From: Deltaproteobacteria bacterium HGW-Deltaproteobacteria-14
Lineage (GTDB): Bacteria; Myxococcota_A; UBA9042; PHBI01
DNA length: 64,000 nt
Direction: 5' to 3'
Assembly: GCA_002841945.1 (NCBI GenBank)
Contig: PHBI01000005.1
Location: forward strand, 33,788 to 97,787
A program made the translations under genes and the position numbers. Below are positions 19,600-27,754 of the stretch, in pieces. The notes beneath the pieces were generated by a model. The model was not told the origin of the DNA, did no database searches, and was given only the letters and a program-made list of their open reading frames with translations. The first letter of the stretch is position 1. Each line of letters begins with the position of its first letter.

Positions 19600-21276
19600 C
19601 TACTTCCTGCGGCTGAGCGCGTTGCCGAGGGCGGTCAGCTCGTCGCGCCAGTAGACGTCGCTCTCGGAGAGCTCCGACACGATCTTGAGGAGCCGGGCCG
19701 CGGCGACCGCGTTGCCGAGGCGCGCGATCCCGATGAGCGCGAAGTTCTTGGTGTCGAGCTGCGCCTTCTCCGCGCTGTTGAAGGCGGCGAACATGGCGTC
19801 GACGACGCGCTGACGGTCGCCGATCTTGCCCCGCGCGAGGATGTTCAGAGCCTTCACCTGCTCGTTCTGGTCCTTGCTCTGGATCTTCTTGAGCCAGCAG
19901 CTCTCGTTGTCCTGACACTCGCGGGTCGCGTTGAGGTAGACGCCGACCTGGTCGATGGTCAGCTTGAAGCCGTCGCGCTCGGCCGTGTAGTAGGCCTCCT
20001 CCTGCCGGAGCGTCTCGAGCTGGGACTCGTCCGGACCAGCGGCGATCTTGCCCTTGATCTCCTCGACCTTCACCTCGGACTTCCCGAGGGCCTCCTTGAG
20101 GGCGTCGACGTGGACGTTGAGGTCCTTGTCGATCGCGGTGAGCGTCGCGTTGTCGACCGCGAGGGACAGCTGCTGGAGCAGCGGCCGCTTGAACTCCTCG
20201 GTCGGCTCGTTCTTCCAGGCCTCGACCAGCGCCGTGAGCGCGGGCTCGCTGCCGATCGCCGCGAGGGCGAAGGCGGCGTTGAGGCGCTGCCCGCGCGTGT
20301 CGGCGGCAGGGTCCTTGACGACCTTGCCCAGGGTCTCCACCGCCTGGTCGGTGCCGAGCCGCGACAGCGCCAGCATGATGACCTTGAGGCGCGTCTTCTG
20401 ACCGTTGATCCACGCCTCGAGCGCCTTGTCGCTGACCCCGGCGGGGGGCACGAGCTCGTCGGAGAGGCTCTTCGCGAGCGCCGGCACCGCCTTCGGATCC
20501 ATCGTGTCGCCGAGCATCTGGACCGTCTTCGGGCCATAGCGCGACTCCCAGTCCTGGACGCCGATGCCGCGGGTGTAGTTCTTGATGTCCTGGTCGTCGC
20601 CGGCGAGCACGCCCTCGACCTTCTCGCGCACGCCGGTGCCGATGCGCGTGAGCGCGATGCGCGCGTTGCGGTAGACCTCGGCCGCCTTGTTCGTCCGGGA
20701 GTAGGCCATCTTGACGATGGTCGGGACGGCCTTGACGCTCGCGATCTCGCCGAGCACGTCGATGGCCTTCGCGTTCACCTCGAACCCCTGGATGTTGGGG
20801 TCGTAGCCGGCGAGCGCGATCAGCGTGTCCTCGAGCGCCTTCGGGTCCTCGAAGGCCAGGATCGCGGTCAAAGCCGCGTCGCGGCTCTCGGCGAGCTTGT
20901 CGTCGGTGAGGATCTTGACGAGCTCGCCCTTGGTCTCCGTCAGGCGCCAGTCGGCGATGATGGAGGCGGCCAGCTTCGCGTAGGTCTCCGACCGCAGCGC
21001 CATCTTGAGGATCGGCACCGACGCCTGCTTGTCGCCGATCTCCTTGATCTTCTGGAGGATGGACTCCTGGAACTGGCCCTCCTCGTAGAGCTGCTGCAGC
21101 ACCGGGATCGCCGACGAACAGCGCAGCTCGCCGACCTTCTTCAACGCCCGGTCCACGGCGGACGACTTGGCGAGCTTCTCGGTCCAGAACTCGCAGGTGT
21201 CCTCTTCGCCCTTGAAACAACCCGTGCTCGCCATGGTCAGCGATGCCACCAAGAGCGCCCCGATGAGTCTATTCAT
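19600..21276 (-). CDS. HEAT-repeat lipoprotein
   Basis: A 558-residue lipoprotein; the lipobox ASTGC puts the lipidated Cys at residue 20, and AGAGG precedes the ATG. The mature protein is built from HEAT/armadillo-like helical pairs, for example ASVPILKMALRSETYAKLAA, KAVPTIVKMAYSRTNKAA and DQAVETLGKVVKDPAADTRG. A coiled-coil-like Lys/Glu segment follows near residues 390-430. HEAT solenoids mediate protein contacts; in the periplasm this suggests a scaffold (inference). No enzyme motif is seen. Confidence 0.8.
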   Translation of the reverse strand: MNRLIGALLVASLTMASTGCFKGEEDTCEFWTEKLAKSSAVDRALKKVGELRCSSAIPVLQQLYEEGQFQESILQKIKEIGDKQASVPILKMALRSETYAKLAASIIADWRLTETKGELVKILTDDKLAESRDAALTAILAFEDPKALEDTLIALAGYDPNIQGFEVNAKAIDVLGEIASVKAVPTIVKMAYSRTNKAAEVYRNARIALTRIGTGVREKVEGVLAGDDQDIKNYTRGIGVQDWESRYGPKTVQMLGDTMDPKAVPALAKSLSDELVPPAGVSDKALEAWINGQKTRLKVIMLALSRLGTDQAVETLGKVVKDPAADTRGQRLNAAFALAAIGSEPALTALVEAWKNEPTEEFKRPLLQQLSLAVDNATLTAIDKDLNVHVDALKEALGKSEVKVEEIKGKIAAGPDESQLETLRQEEAYYTAERDGFKLTIDQVGVYLNATRECQDNESCWLKKIQSKDQNEQVKALNILARGKIGDRQRVVDAMFAAFNSAEKAQLDTKNFALIGIARLGNAVAAARLLKIVSELSESDVYWRDELTALGNALSRRK

Positions 21277-21580
21277 GCTCGCCTCTTTTGCCCGATAACG
21301 TGCGTCCCGGCCTCATGGAACGCAGGTGTGCGTTACCGCGCGCCGCGTCCACGGTCAACCACCGCCCGATGGCGCGCGGCGCCGGGCTCGTGTTGCGCTG
21401 CACGGGTCGCGCGGACACCCAGCTAGACGGCTCGTGACATGCGATCCGGGGGCGCCTCGGCGCCACCGCACGGTGCCGGTTACATGGCAGGTGAATGCGC
21501 TGGGGGACCACTCGTCTCAAGGCCCGGACGATCGGTCGCGAACCCCCGCGGCCAAGTACAACGACGGAGGTAGGACCCTT

Positions 21581-22069
21581 ATGACGATGCGACGACTGAC
21601 CCTTGGGATCGCGGCCCTGATGACCATCGCCTTCACCGGCAGCGCGCTCGCGAGCGACGCGATCCCGGCCCGGCAGGCGCAGATGCGAGACGCGCTGCGG
21701 GTGATGAACTTCGACCTCGGCAACGAGCGCGTGACCTTCAACAAGCGCGGCCGCCGTGACCTCGAGCTCGTGTCGCACTCGCGCCGCGGGGACGTGGTCA
21801 AGGAGATGCAGCAGGCGTACCGCACCAAGCGGGCGCTGCCGAACGGCTACAAGGTGAAGGGCTGGGCGCACATCATCGCCACCGACTCCTACACCTTCAC
21901 GCTGCAGAACGACTCCGAGGCCACCTTCGTGGCCGAGGTGATGGCCGACGGCCCTGGCAGCCGGATCAAGCTCTGGGGGACGGCCTACAAGTTCCGCCCC
22001 GAGCGCAAGCCGCTGTCGGAGATCCCGCGCCGCTACGTGCGGCCCTCCGGTGCGACCGTCGTCCGGTAG
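21581..22069 (+). CDS. Small secreted protein of unknown function
   Basis: A 162-residue protein with a signal peptide (MRRLTLGIAALMTIAFTGSALAS). GGAGG at 21566-21570, ten bases before ATG 21581, decides the start; the longer open frame upstream is not needed. The mature part is basic with pieces such as RVMNFDLGNERVTFNKRGRR and YTFTLQNDSEATFVAEV that suggest a small beta-rich domain. No known motif is recognised. It is monocistronic, ended by its own terminator. Confidence 0.72.
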   Translation: MTMRRLTLGIAALMTIAFTGSALASDAIPARQAQMRDALRVMNFDLGNERVTFNKRGRRDLELVSHSRRGDVVKEMQQAYRTKRALPNGYKVKGWAHIIATDSYTFTLQNDSEATFVAEVMADGPGSRIKLWGTAYKFRPERKPLSEIPRRYVRPSGATVVR

Positions 22070-22090
22070 CGCTCCCCGAGAGGCCACGAC

Positions 22091-22124
22091 CCGAAGCCCC
22101 GAGCCCACCCGCTCGGGGCTTCGG
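22091..22124. terminator. Intrinsic terminator
   Basis: A perfect 13-bp stem, CCGAAGCCCCGAG (22091-22103) with CTCGGGGCTTCGG (22112-22124), and an 8-base loop. It separates the convergent small secreted gene and the GH18 gene. Confidence 0.75.
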
Positions 22125-22184
22125 CGTATCAGGTCGGGCCGCCGCGCGCCGCGAGGCACACGCCGCCACCCAACGAACGCCGGC

Positions 22185-23819
22185 TCACTCGGTCGGGGAG
22201 CGCCGGCGGAGCCAGGTCCCGACCAAAATCCCCAGCAGGCCCAGCAGCGCGGCGGCCGCCGCGCCCGAGCCACCAGCGCAGCCGCCGCCGTCGACCAGGG
22301 AGGCGGCGTTGGAGTCCCGACGCGGGGAACCGACGTTGGGCGCGGCGTCGGGCGTCGCGACCAGGTCATCGGGGCTCGACACGTCCGGCTGCGGGCTGAC
22401 GGTGTCAGCGCCGGGCGAGGTGTCGGGCGCGACCGCCGTGTCAGGGGCGATCCACGTGTCGGCGATGGGCTCCGCCACCGGCTCCGCGATGGGCTCGGGA
22501 ACGGGCTCCGGCACCGGCTCGGGCCCGGGCTCGGGCCCCGGATCCGCGGGACCGACGCCGCCCTCCCCGAGGACCTCGTCGATGGCGTTCCACAGGTCCG
22601 GGTAGGCGCCCTCGTAGCCGAGCGCCCAGATCCCGAGGCCCCCGAGGTCCATCTCGTCGATGTAGGCGACCTTCGCGCGAAAGGACCGATAGTCGTCGAA
22701 CCACGCCTGGGTGAGCTGCCCGCCCGGGCTCTTGTGGTAGTAGGTGCTCCGCGTGTGCTCGTCGAACATGCGCCCGAATCCGTCCACCTCGGCCTCAGCG
22801 TTGCGGTAGACGAGGGTCGCGCCGCTGCCGAGGGCGGTCGTCGGCACGTCCGTGTTCGGCACCGGCCAGGTGCGCCCGTACCAGGGCAGGCCGATGAACA
22901 CCTTGTGGCGGTTCTCCTCGCCACCCCAGGTCAGGTAGTCGTCGATGGTCCACGCCACCGAGTAGGTCGACCAGGGCGAGCCCCCGAACAGCGGCGAGGT
23001 CGGGCCCGGGTTGCCGCCACTCCAGTAGTAGCCGTAGGCCATGACCATGATGCCGTCGGTGTTCTCGAGCAGCACGTCGTAGTCGTAGGCGCCGCTCCAG
23101 TCGACCGACGGGCCGGCGAGGCTCACGTGGCCCGGCCCGCCGTTGGGGGCCGCCGCGACCACCGCCTGCTTGAGCTCCGTCATGAAGGTCACGAAGCCCG
23201 CCCGCGCGCCCACCGGCACGAACTCGAAGTCGATGTTCACGCCGTCGGCCCCGTGGGTCGCGATGACGCCGAGCAGCGTCTCGATGGCGTGGGCGCGGTT
23301 CGTCGCGCTGTTCACGAGGCTCTGGATGGAGCTGTTCGAGAAGTTGGTCACCGTCACGATGACCTTCACCCCGTGCGCGTGGGCGTCGGCGACGATCTGC
23401 GCGGTCGTGGCGCCGCCCCAGCCGTGATAGGCGGTGATGTCGCCGCCACCGTCCATCTCGACGCCGAACCAGGCCAGGATGGTGAGCAGGTCCCAGCGCG
23501 CAGGCACGTAGGGCGCGTCCGCGGTGTAGGACCAGTACGGCAGATACCCCATCACCTCGCGCTTGACCGTGGGGCCGCCGCTCGCGCCGAGGAGCAGCGC
23601 CCCGGTCGGGGCCGCCAGCCCGGGCGTCGGCTGGGGTGCCGGCGCCATCTGCGACTGCTCGGCGACGAGGTCGCGGTGACCGAAGCGCCGCGGCGGCTCG
23701 ACCCACGCCCCCCGCGGGGAAGCGCCGGGCGCGGGCGGGGTCTGGGCCGCGCCCGGCGGCGACGTGGTCACGACGGCGAGGGCGAGCGCGAGGGCAGCGG
23801 CGGCGGCGACGCGGGGCAT
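22185..23819 (-). CDS. GH18 (chitinase-like) protein with MYXO-CTERM-like anchor
   Basis: A 544-residue exported protein. Residues 1-25 are a signal peptide. The glycoside hydrolase 18 barrel spans about 85-415, with GYLPYWSY near the start and the catalytic motif DGVNIDFE at 192-199 (Glu199 as acid). Partner segments are IMVMAYGYYW and GLPWYGRTW. Then comes a Pro-Glu repeat linker (PEPGPEPVPEPVPEP), an Asp/Ser/Thr-rich stretch, and a C-terminal tail with GGCAGG, a hydrophobic helix and RRR. That tail matches the MYXO-CTERM sorting type, so the enzyme is probably surface-anchored after processing. It would act on chitin or peptidoglycan-like glycans (inference). Confidence 0.88.
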   Translation of the reverse strand: MPRVAAAAALALALAVVTTSPPGAAQTPPAPGASPRGAWVEPPRRFGHRDLVAEQSQMAPAPQPTPGLAAPTGALLLGASGGPTVKREVMGYLPYWSYTADAPYVPARWDLLTILAWFGVEMDGGGDITAYHGWGGATTAQIVADAHAHGVKVIVTVTNFSNSSIQSLVNSATNRAHAIETLLGVIATHGADGVNIDFEFVPVGARAGFVTFMTELKQAVVAAAPNGGPGHVSLAGPSVDWSGAYDYDVLLENTDGIMVMAYGYYWSGGNPGPTSPLFGGSPWSTYSVAWTIDDYLTWGGEENRHKVFIGLPWYGRTWPVPNTDVPTTALGSGATLVYRNAEAEVDGFGRMFDEHTRSTYYHKSPGGQLTQAWFDDYRSFRAKVAYIDEMDLGGLGIWALGYEGAYPDLWNAIDEVLGEGGVGPADPGPEPGPEPVPEPVPEPIAEPVAEPIADTWIAPDTAVAPDTSPGADTVSPQPDVSSPDDLVATPDAAPNVGSPRRDSNAASLVDGGGCAGGSGAAAAALLGLLGILVGTWLRRRSPTE

Positions 23820-23982
23820 GGGTTCTCCGATGGCGAGCCTGGGCAGGCTGCCCGCGCGCGTGGGGCGGTGTCAACGGACAGCCCGGTCGACCGGCGAGCG
23901 ACGCGCGCGCCCAGGGTTGTCGTGGCACTCGTCGGGGCTCTGTGATATCGGACCTCACTCGGAGATGATGGAGCGACTCACC

Positions 23983-25005
23983 GTGTCACGCGCTGCGATC
24001 GCTGTCCTGGCCATTAGCGGTCAGGCGCTGATGAACCCCGACGACCTCGGGAGACACCGCGACGAGGTGCGCGCCGCCCGGCGAGCCGCTCGCTCCGTGG
24101 CGACCCTCGTCCGCGAGGGCTATCGCGTGCTCGTCGTCCACGGCAACGGCCCCCAGGTGGGGCGTGAGCTGTTGCGAAACGAGGAGACTGCGACCAAGGC
24201 TCCGCCTCGCCCACTCGACGTGTGCGTCGCAGCAACTTGCGGCACCGTGGGCTACCTCCTGGCGACCGAGACGCGCAACGAGCTGCGCCGGCTGCGCATC
24301 GCCAAGCCGGTCAGCGTGGTCCTGCTGTGGACCCTCGTCGGCCTCGACGACCCCGCCTTTCGCAAGCCGGACCGCGCTCTGGGGCCGGTCTTCAACGCCT
24401 GGCGGGCCCGGGCCCAGCGCCCGGGCGAGATGCAGGTGACCGAGGTCGAGGGCGGCTGGCAGCGCGTCGTGCCCTCGCCGCGGCCCCTCGAGATCCTCAA
24501 CCTCGACGCCATCGAGGCCCTGCTCGATCGCGGCCAGCTCGTCATCGTGGGCGGCGGCGGCGTCCCGGTCGCGGTCGACGCCCGCGGCCAGTTCGTGGGG
24601 GTCGAGGCCGTCGTCGACGAGGATCTCACCGCGGCGCTCCTCGCCGAGCACCTCGGCGCCGAGGTGCTCGCCTTCGTCACCGAGTCCGATCAGGTCTTCG
24701 CGAACCTCGGGCGCACCGACCAGCGCTCCCTCGACCGCGTGACCGCCGCCGAGGTGCGCGCCGTCGCCGCGTCGGGTGCGCTCGCCGGCGGCGGGCTCGA
24801 GCGCAAGGTCGAGGCCGCGCTCGAGTTCGTCGACGACGGCGGGCTCCGCGCCATCATCACCAGCGCCGAGCGCTTCGCCGCCGCCCTCGCCGACCGCGCG
24901 GGCACGCGCATCACGCGGGTCGTGGACAACGGCCCCGTCCGGCGCCAGATCGATCTCTTCCCCGCCGCCGAGATCGGGGATCTCTTCCTGGAGGATGACG
25001 CTTGA
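23983..25005 (+). CDS. arcC: Carbamate kinase
   Basis: A 340-residue amino-acid-kinase-family enzyme that interconverts carbamoyl phosphate plus ADP with ATP plus carbamate. Supporting motifs are VLVVHGNGPQVG, VIVGGGGVPVAVD and AFVTESDQVFANLG; the C-terminus (AIITSAERFAAALADRAGTRI) fits ArcC. The usual ALGGNAL at the start reads AISGQAL here, an odd change next to the phosphate-binding loop. The GTG at 23983 has GGAG nine bases upstream; ATG at 23965 or 23968 is possible. Its stop overlaps the ornithine carbamoyltransferase start (TTGA), so the two products are made together. Confidence 0.85.
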   Translation: MSRAAIAVLAISGQALMNPDDLGRHRDEVRAARRAARSVATLVREGYRVLVVHGNGPQVGRELLRNEETATKAPPRPLDVCVAATCGTVGYLLATETRNELRRLRIAKPVSVVLLWTLVGLDDPAFRKPDRALGPVFNAWRARAQRPGEMQVTEVEGGWQRVVPSPRPLEILNLDAIEALLDRGQLVIVGGGGVPVAVDARGQFVGVEAVVDEDLTAALLAEHLGAEVLAFVTESDQVFANLGRTDQRSLDRVTAAEVRAVAASGALAGGGLERKVEAALEFVDDGGLRAIITSAERFAAALADRAGTRITRVVDNGPVRRQIDLFPAAEIGDLFLEDDA

Positions 25006-25919
25006 ACAAAGACCTGGTCACCATCTTCGAGCTCGAGGACGCGGACGTCGCGGACCTGCTCGCGCTCGCGAAGGACATGAAGGCGAACCCGGGCGCGTAC
25101 CGCACGCGGCTGGCCGGGCAGACCCTCGCGATGATCTTCGAGAAGTCCTCGACCCGGACCCGGGTCAGCTTCGAGGTGGGCATCAACCAGCTCGGCGGGA
25201 CGGGGCTCTTCTTGTCGTCCCGCGACATCCAGCTCGGCCGCGGCGAGCCGCTGTCGGACACCGCGCGCGTCCTGTCGCGCTACGTCGACGGCATCATGGC
25301 GCGGACCTTCGCGCACCAGTCGGTCGTCGACCTCGCGACCTACGCGAGCGTCCCGGTCATCAACGGCCTGACGGACTTCAACCACCCGTGCCAGGCGCTC
25401 GCGGACCTCCAGACGATCGCCGAGCACCACGGCGACCTCCGAGGCCGCAAGCTCGCCTACGTCGGCGACGGCAACAACGTCGCGCACTCGCTGATGATGG
25501 CGTGCGCTCGCACGGGCATGGACTTCGCGTGCGCCGCGCCGAGCGGCTACCGCATGGACGCCGACTACGTCGCCAAGGCCCGAGCGCTCGCCGATCGGCA
25601 CGGGGTCACGGTCGTCGAGACGACGAGCCCCGCCGAGGCCGTCGCCGGCGCGCACGTGGTCTACAGCGACGTCTGGGCGTCGATGGGCCAGGAGGCCGAG
25701 CAGAAGAAGCGCGAGCAGGACTTCGTCGGCTTCCAGGTCGACCAGGCGCTGATGGCGCAGGCGGCGTCGGGGGCGATCTTCATGCACTGCCTCCCGGCGC
25801 ACCGCGGCGAGGAGGTCAGCGCGGAGGTGTGCGACGGACCGCAGTCGGTCATCTACGACCAGGCCGAGAACCGCATGCACATGCAGAAGGCCATCATGCT
25901 GCGCCTGATGGAGCGCTGA
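25002..25919 (+). CDS. argF: Ornithine carbamoyltransferase
   Basis: A 305-residue enzyme joining carbamoyl phosphate and ornithine to give citrulline (or the reverse in arginine catabolism). Conserved motifs are FEKSSTRTRVSFE for carbamoyl phosphate, HPCQALADL, and MHCLPAHRGEEV with the catalytic Cys. TTG is the start codon, preceded by GGAGG in the end of the carbamate kinase gene. Coupling to a carbamate kinase hints at a catabolic or carbamoyl-phosphate-balancing role, but argH is 35 kb away and no arginine deiminase is nearby, so biosynthesis remains possible. Confidence 0.95.
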   Translation: MNKDLVTIFELEDADVADLLALAKDMKANPGAYRTRLAGQTLAMIFEKSSTRTRVSFEVGINQLGGTGLFLSSRDIQLGRGEPLSDTARVLSRYVDGIMARTFAHQSVVDLATYASVPVINGLTDFNHPCQALADLQTIAEHHGDLRGRKLAYVGDGNNVAHSLMMACARTGMDFACAAPSGYRMDADYVAKARALADRHGVTVVETTSPAEAVAGAHVVYSDVWASMGQEAEQKKREQDFVGFQVDQALMAQAASGAIFMHCLPAHRGEEVSAEVCDGPQSVIYDQAENRMHMQKAIMLRLMER

Positions 25920-25960
25920 ACGGCGCCATCGCCGAGCTCAGGGGGGGGCCGCTGGCGGCT

Positions 25961-26794
25961 TCACGCCGCCGGGGGGACCGTCCGGATGGGGTGAACGACC
26001 TGCTGGCCCCGGGTCGACGGCGGGCCGACGAGCGTGAAGCGCTCGCCGGCCTCGATCCGCACCTGGAGGGCCTTCATCCCGACGACGTCGCGGGCGTCGA
26101 GGGCGATGTCGGGCTCGGGGACCGCGAGGGTCGCGGCGGGGTCGCCGGCGGCGTAGCGGAGCTTCTCCGCGGTGACGGTGAAGCCGTAGGTCAGCGTCTC
26201 GGCCAGGCTGTGCGCGGGCGTATACGTCGTGTACAGGTCGAGCGGCCCGAAGCGCGTGTGGATGTGCAGGGCGTTCGACAGCCACTGGGTCGCCCCATAG
26301 AAGCGCTCGACGCGGAACGCCGCCAGCCCGATGGCCTTCGTGATGGTCCCGAGCCCGTCGAAGCGGCGGTGCGGAAAGGTCCGGTTGAGGCTCGCCAGGT
26401 TGTGGCCGAACCACGCCCCCGGCTCGTGCATCGGGATGGCGATGTACATCGAGAACGGGACCGGCCCGGTCCAGCTCGCCGGGACGCCCATCAGGTCGCG
26501 CTCGCTGGCCGACAGCCGCTCGGCCTCGAGGGCGAAGCCGTAGATGAACCCCGGGAGCTCGGCGCAGTTGTAGAAGACCCACTTGTCCATCGGCATCCCC
26601 TCGGGCCCGAAGGTCAGCGCGTCGAGGCGCTGCAGCAGGTCGAAGAAGGGGCCCCAGCGGGTGTGGTGCGGGTCGATGAACCAGCGGGTCGCGAGCCCGA
26701 AGGGGGCCTCGTCGAGGACCGGGCGGTTCGCGTTGGTGGTCACCACGAACGGGGAGAGCTGCGCGAGGATGCTGTCGTTGCGGGTGTTGATCAT
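25961..26794 (-). CDS. Conserved unknown protein, tandem paralogue A
   Basis: A 277-residue protein, cytosolic by appearance (no signal peptide). It is homologous to its upstream neighbour: compare LLQRLDALTFGP and KWVFYNCAELPGFIYGF here with LVETLDDLTYGP and SWVFYDCALMTGAVFGF there, plus YTPAHSLAETLTY against WTPAHDIRATATF. Start ATG overlaps the neighbour's stop (ATGA). I do not recognise the family. It may form a heterodimer with its paralogue (inference). Confidence 0.75.
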   Translation of the reverse strand: MINTRNDSILAQLSPFVVTTNANRPVLDEAPFGLATRWFIDPHHTRWGPFFDLLQRLDALTFGPEGMPMDKWVFYNCAELPGFIYGFALEAERLSASERDLMGVPASWTGPVPFSMYIAIPMHEPGAWFGHNLASLNRTFPHRRFDGLGTITKAIGLAAFRVERFYGATQWLSNALHIHTRFGPLDLYTTYTPAHSLAETLTYGFTVTAEKLRYAAGDPAATLAVPEPDIALDARDVVGMKALQVRIEAGERFTLVGPPSTRGQQVVHPIRTVPPAA

Positions 26795-27678
26795 CCCTGG
26801 AACCTCCGCACGAACGCGTCCTCGGGGGCGCCGGGGCCAGGTCCCGGCGCGCCGGCGACGTGGTGCTTGAGGGGCACGCGGGTATCGGCGCCGCGGATCT
26901 CGGGGGCGCCGACGACCCAGACCTCGAGCCCGTCCTCGATCTGAGCCTGGAGCGCCTGCATCTCCTCGGCGGAGTCGGCGTCGAGGTAGCGATCGGCCCA
27001 CGGCGCGCCGTAGCCGCCGCCGTGGACGAGCCGCGCGCGGGCGTCGTCGTCGGTGTGCACGTAGAAGGTCGCCGTCGCCCGGATGTCGTGGGCGGGGGTC
27101 CAGGCGGTGAGGAGCTTCAGCGGCCCTAGGCTCGTGAAGAGGCCGAGCTGGGCCGAGCGCCACTGCGCGGTCGCCACCATGACCTCCACCTGCAGCGCCT
27201 CCGTGCCCGCCGCGAGGGTCAAGCGCCACAGCCCCTCGGGCGCGGCGCCGGGCGCGACCTGGTTGATCGAGCACAGGGTGAAGACCAGCTGCGCCTTCCG
27301 ATGCGCCATCGGGATGGCGACGAACTGCGACACCGGCACCAGCCCGGCGTAGCCCTCGGGCACCATCAGCGTCTTGCGCACCCAGGGCGGGAGCCTCTCG
27401 GCGCGGGTCGCGAAGCCGAAGACCGCGCCCGTCATCAGGGCGCAGTCGTAGAAGACCCAGCTCGGCATGCGCAGGGCGACCGGCCCGTAGGTCAGGTCAT
27501 CGAGGGTCTCGACGAGCTTCAGGAACGGGCCGTTGGCGACCACCTGCGGGTCGAGGACGTTCGCCTCCGGGATCGTGAGCCCCAGCGGCGCGCGCTCGAG
27601 GTCCGCCTGGACCGACCGGCGCGCGATGAGGAAGGGCTCGCACGTATCGAGGATGCGGCGATAGAAGCGCAGATCCAT
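26791..27678 (-). CDS. Conserved unknown protein, tandem paralogue B
   Basis: A 295-residue protein of the same unrecognised family as the next gene. It begins MDLRFYRRILDTCEPFLIARR and contains matching blocks (VFYDC, AWTPAHD) at similar spacing. The C-terminus adds a Gly/Pro-rich loop (GAPGPGPGAPED). It lies 76 bases downstream of cobA/hemD on the same strand, so it may ride on the heme operon transcript. No cofactor or catalytic motif is evident. Confidence 0.75.
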   Translation of the reverse strand: MDLRFYRRILDTCEPFLIARRSVQADLERAPLGLTIPEANVLDPQVVANGPFLKLVETLDDLTYGPVALRMPSWVFYDCALMTGAVFGFATRAERLPPWVRKTLMVPEGYAGLVPVSQFVAIPMAHRKAQLVFTLCSINQVAPGAAPEGLWRLTLAAGTEALQVEVMVATAQWRSAQLGLFTSLGPLKLLTAWTPAHDIRATATFYVHTDDDARARLVHGGGYGAPWADRYLDADSAEEMQALQAQIEDGLEVWVVGAPEIRGADTRVPLKHHVAGAPGPGPGAPEDAFVRRFQG

Positions 27679-27754
27679 GCTGGCACTTCTGACACGAGGT
27701 GGCCGCCACGGGCAAGGACGACCGCACCGCGGTGGGCCGCAGGCGCGGGCGGCG

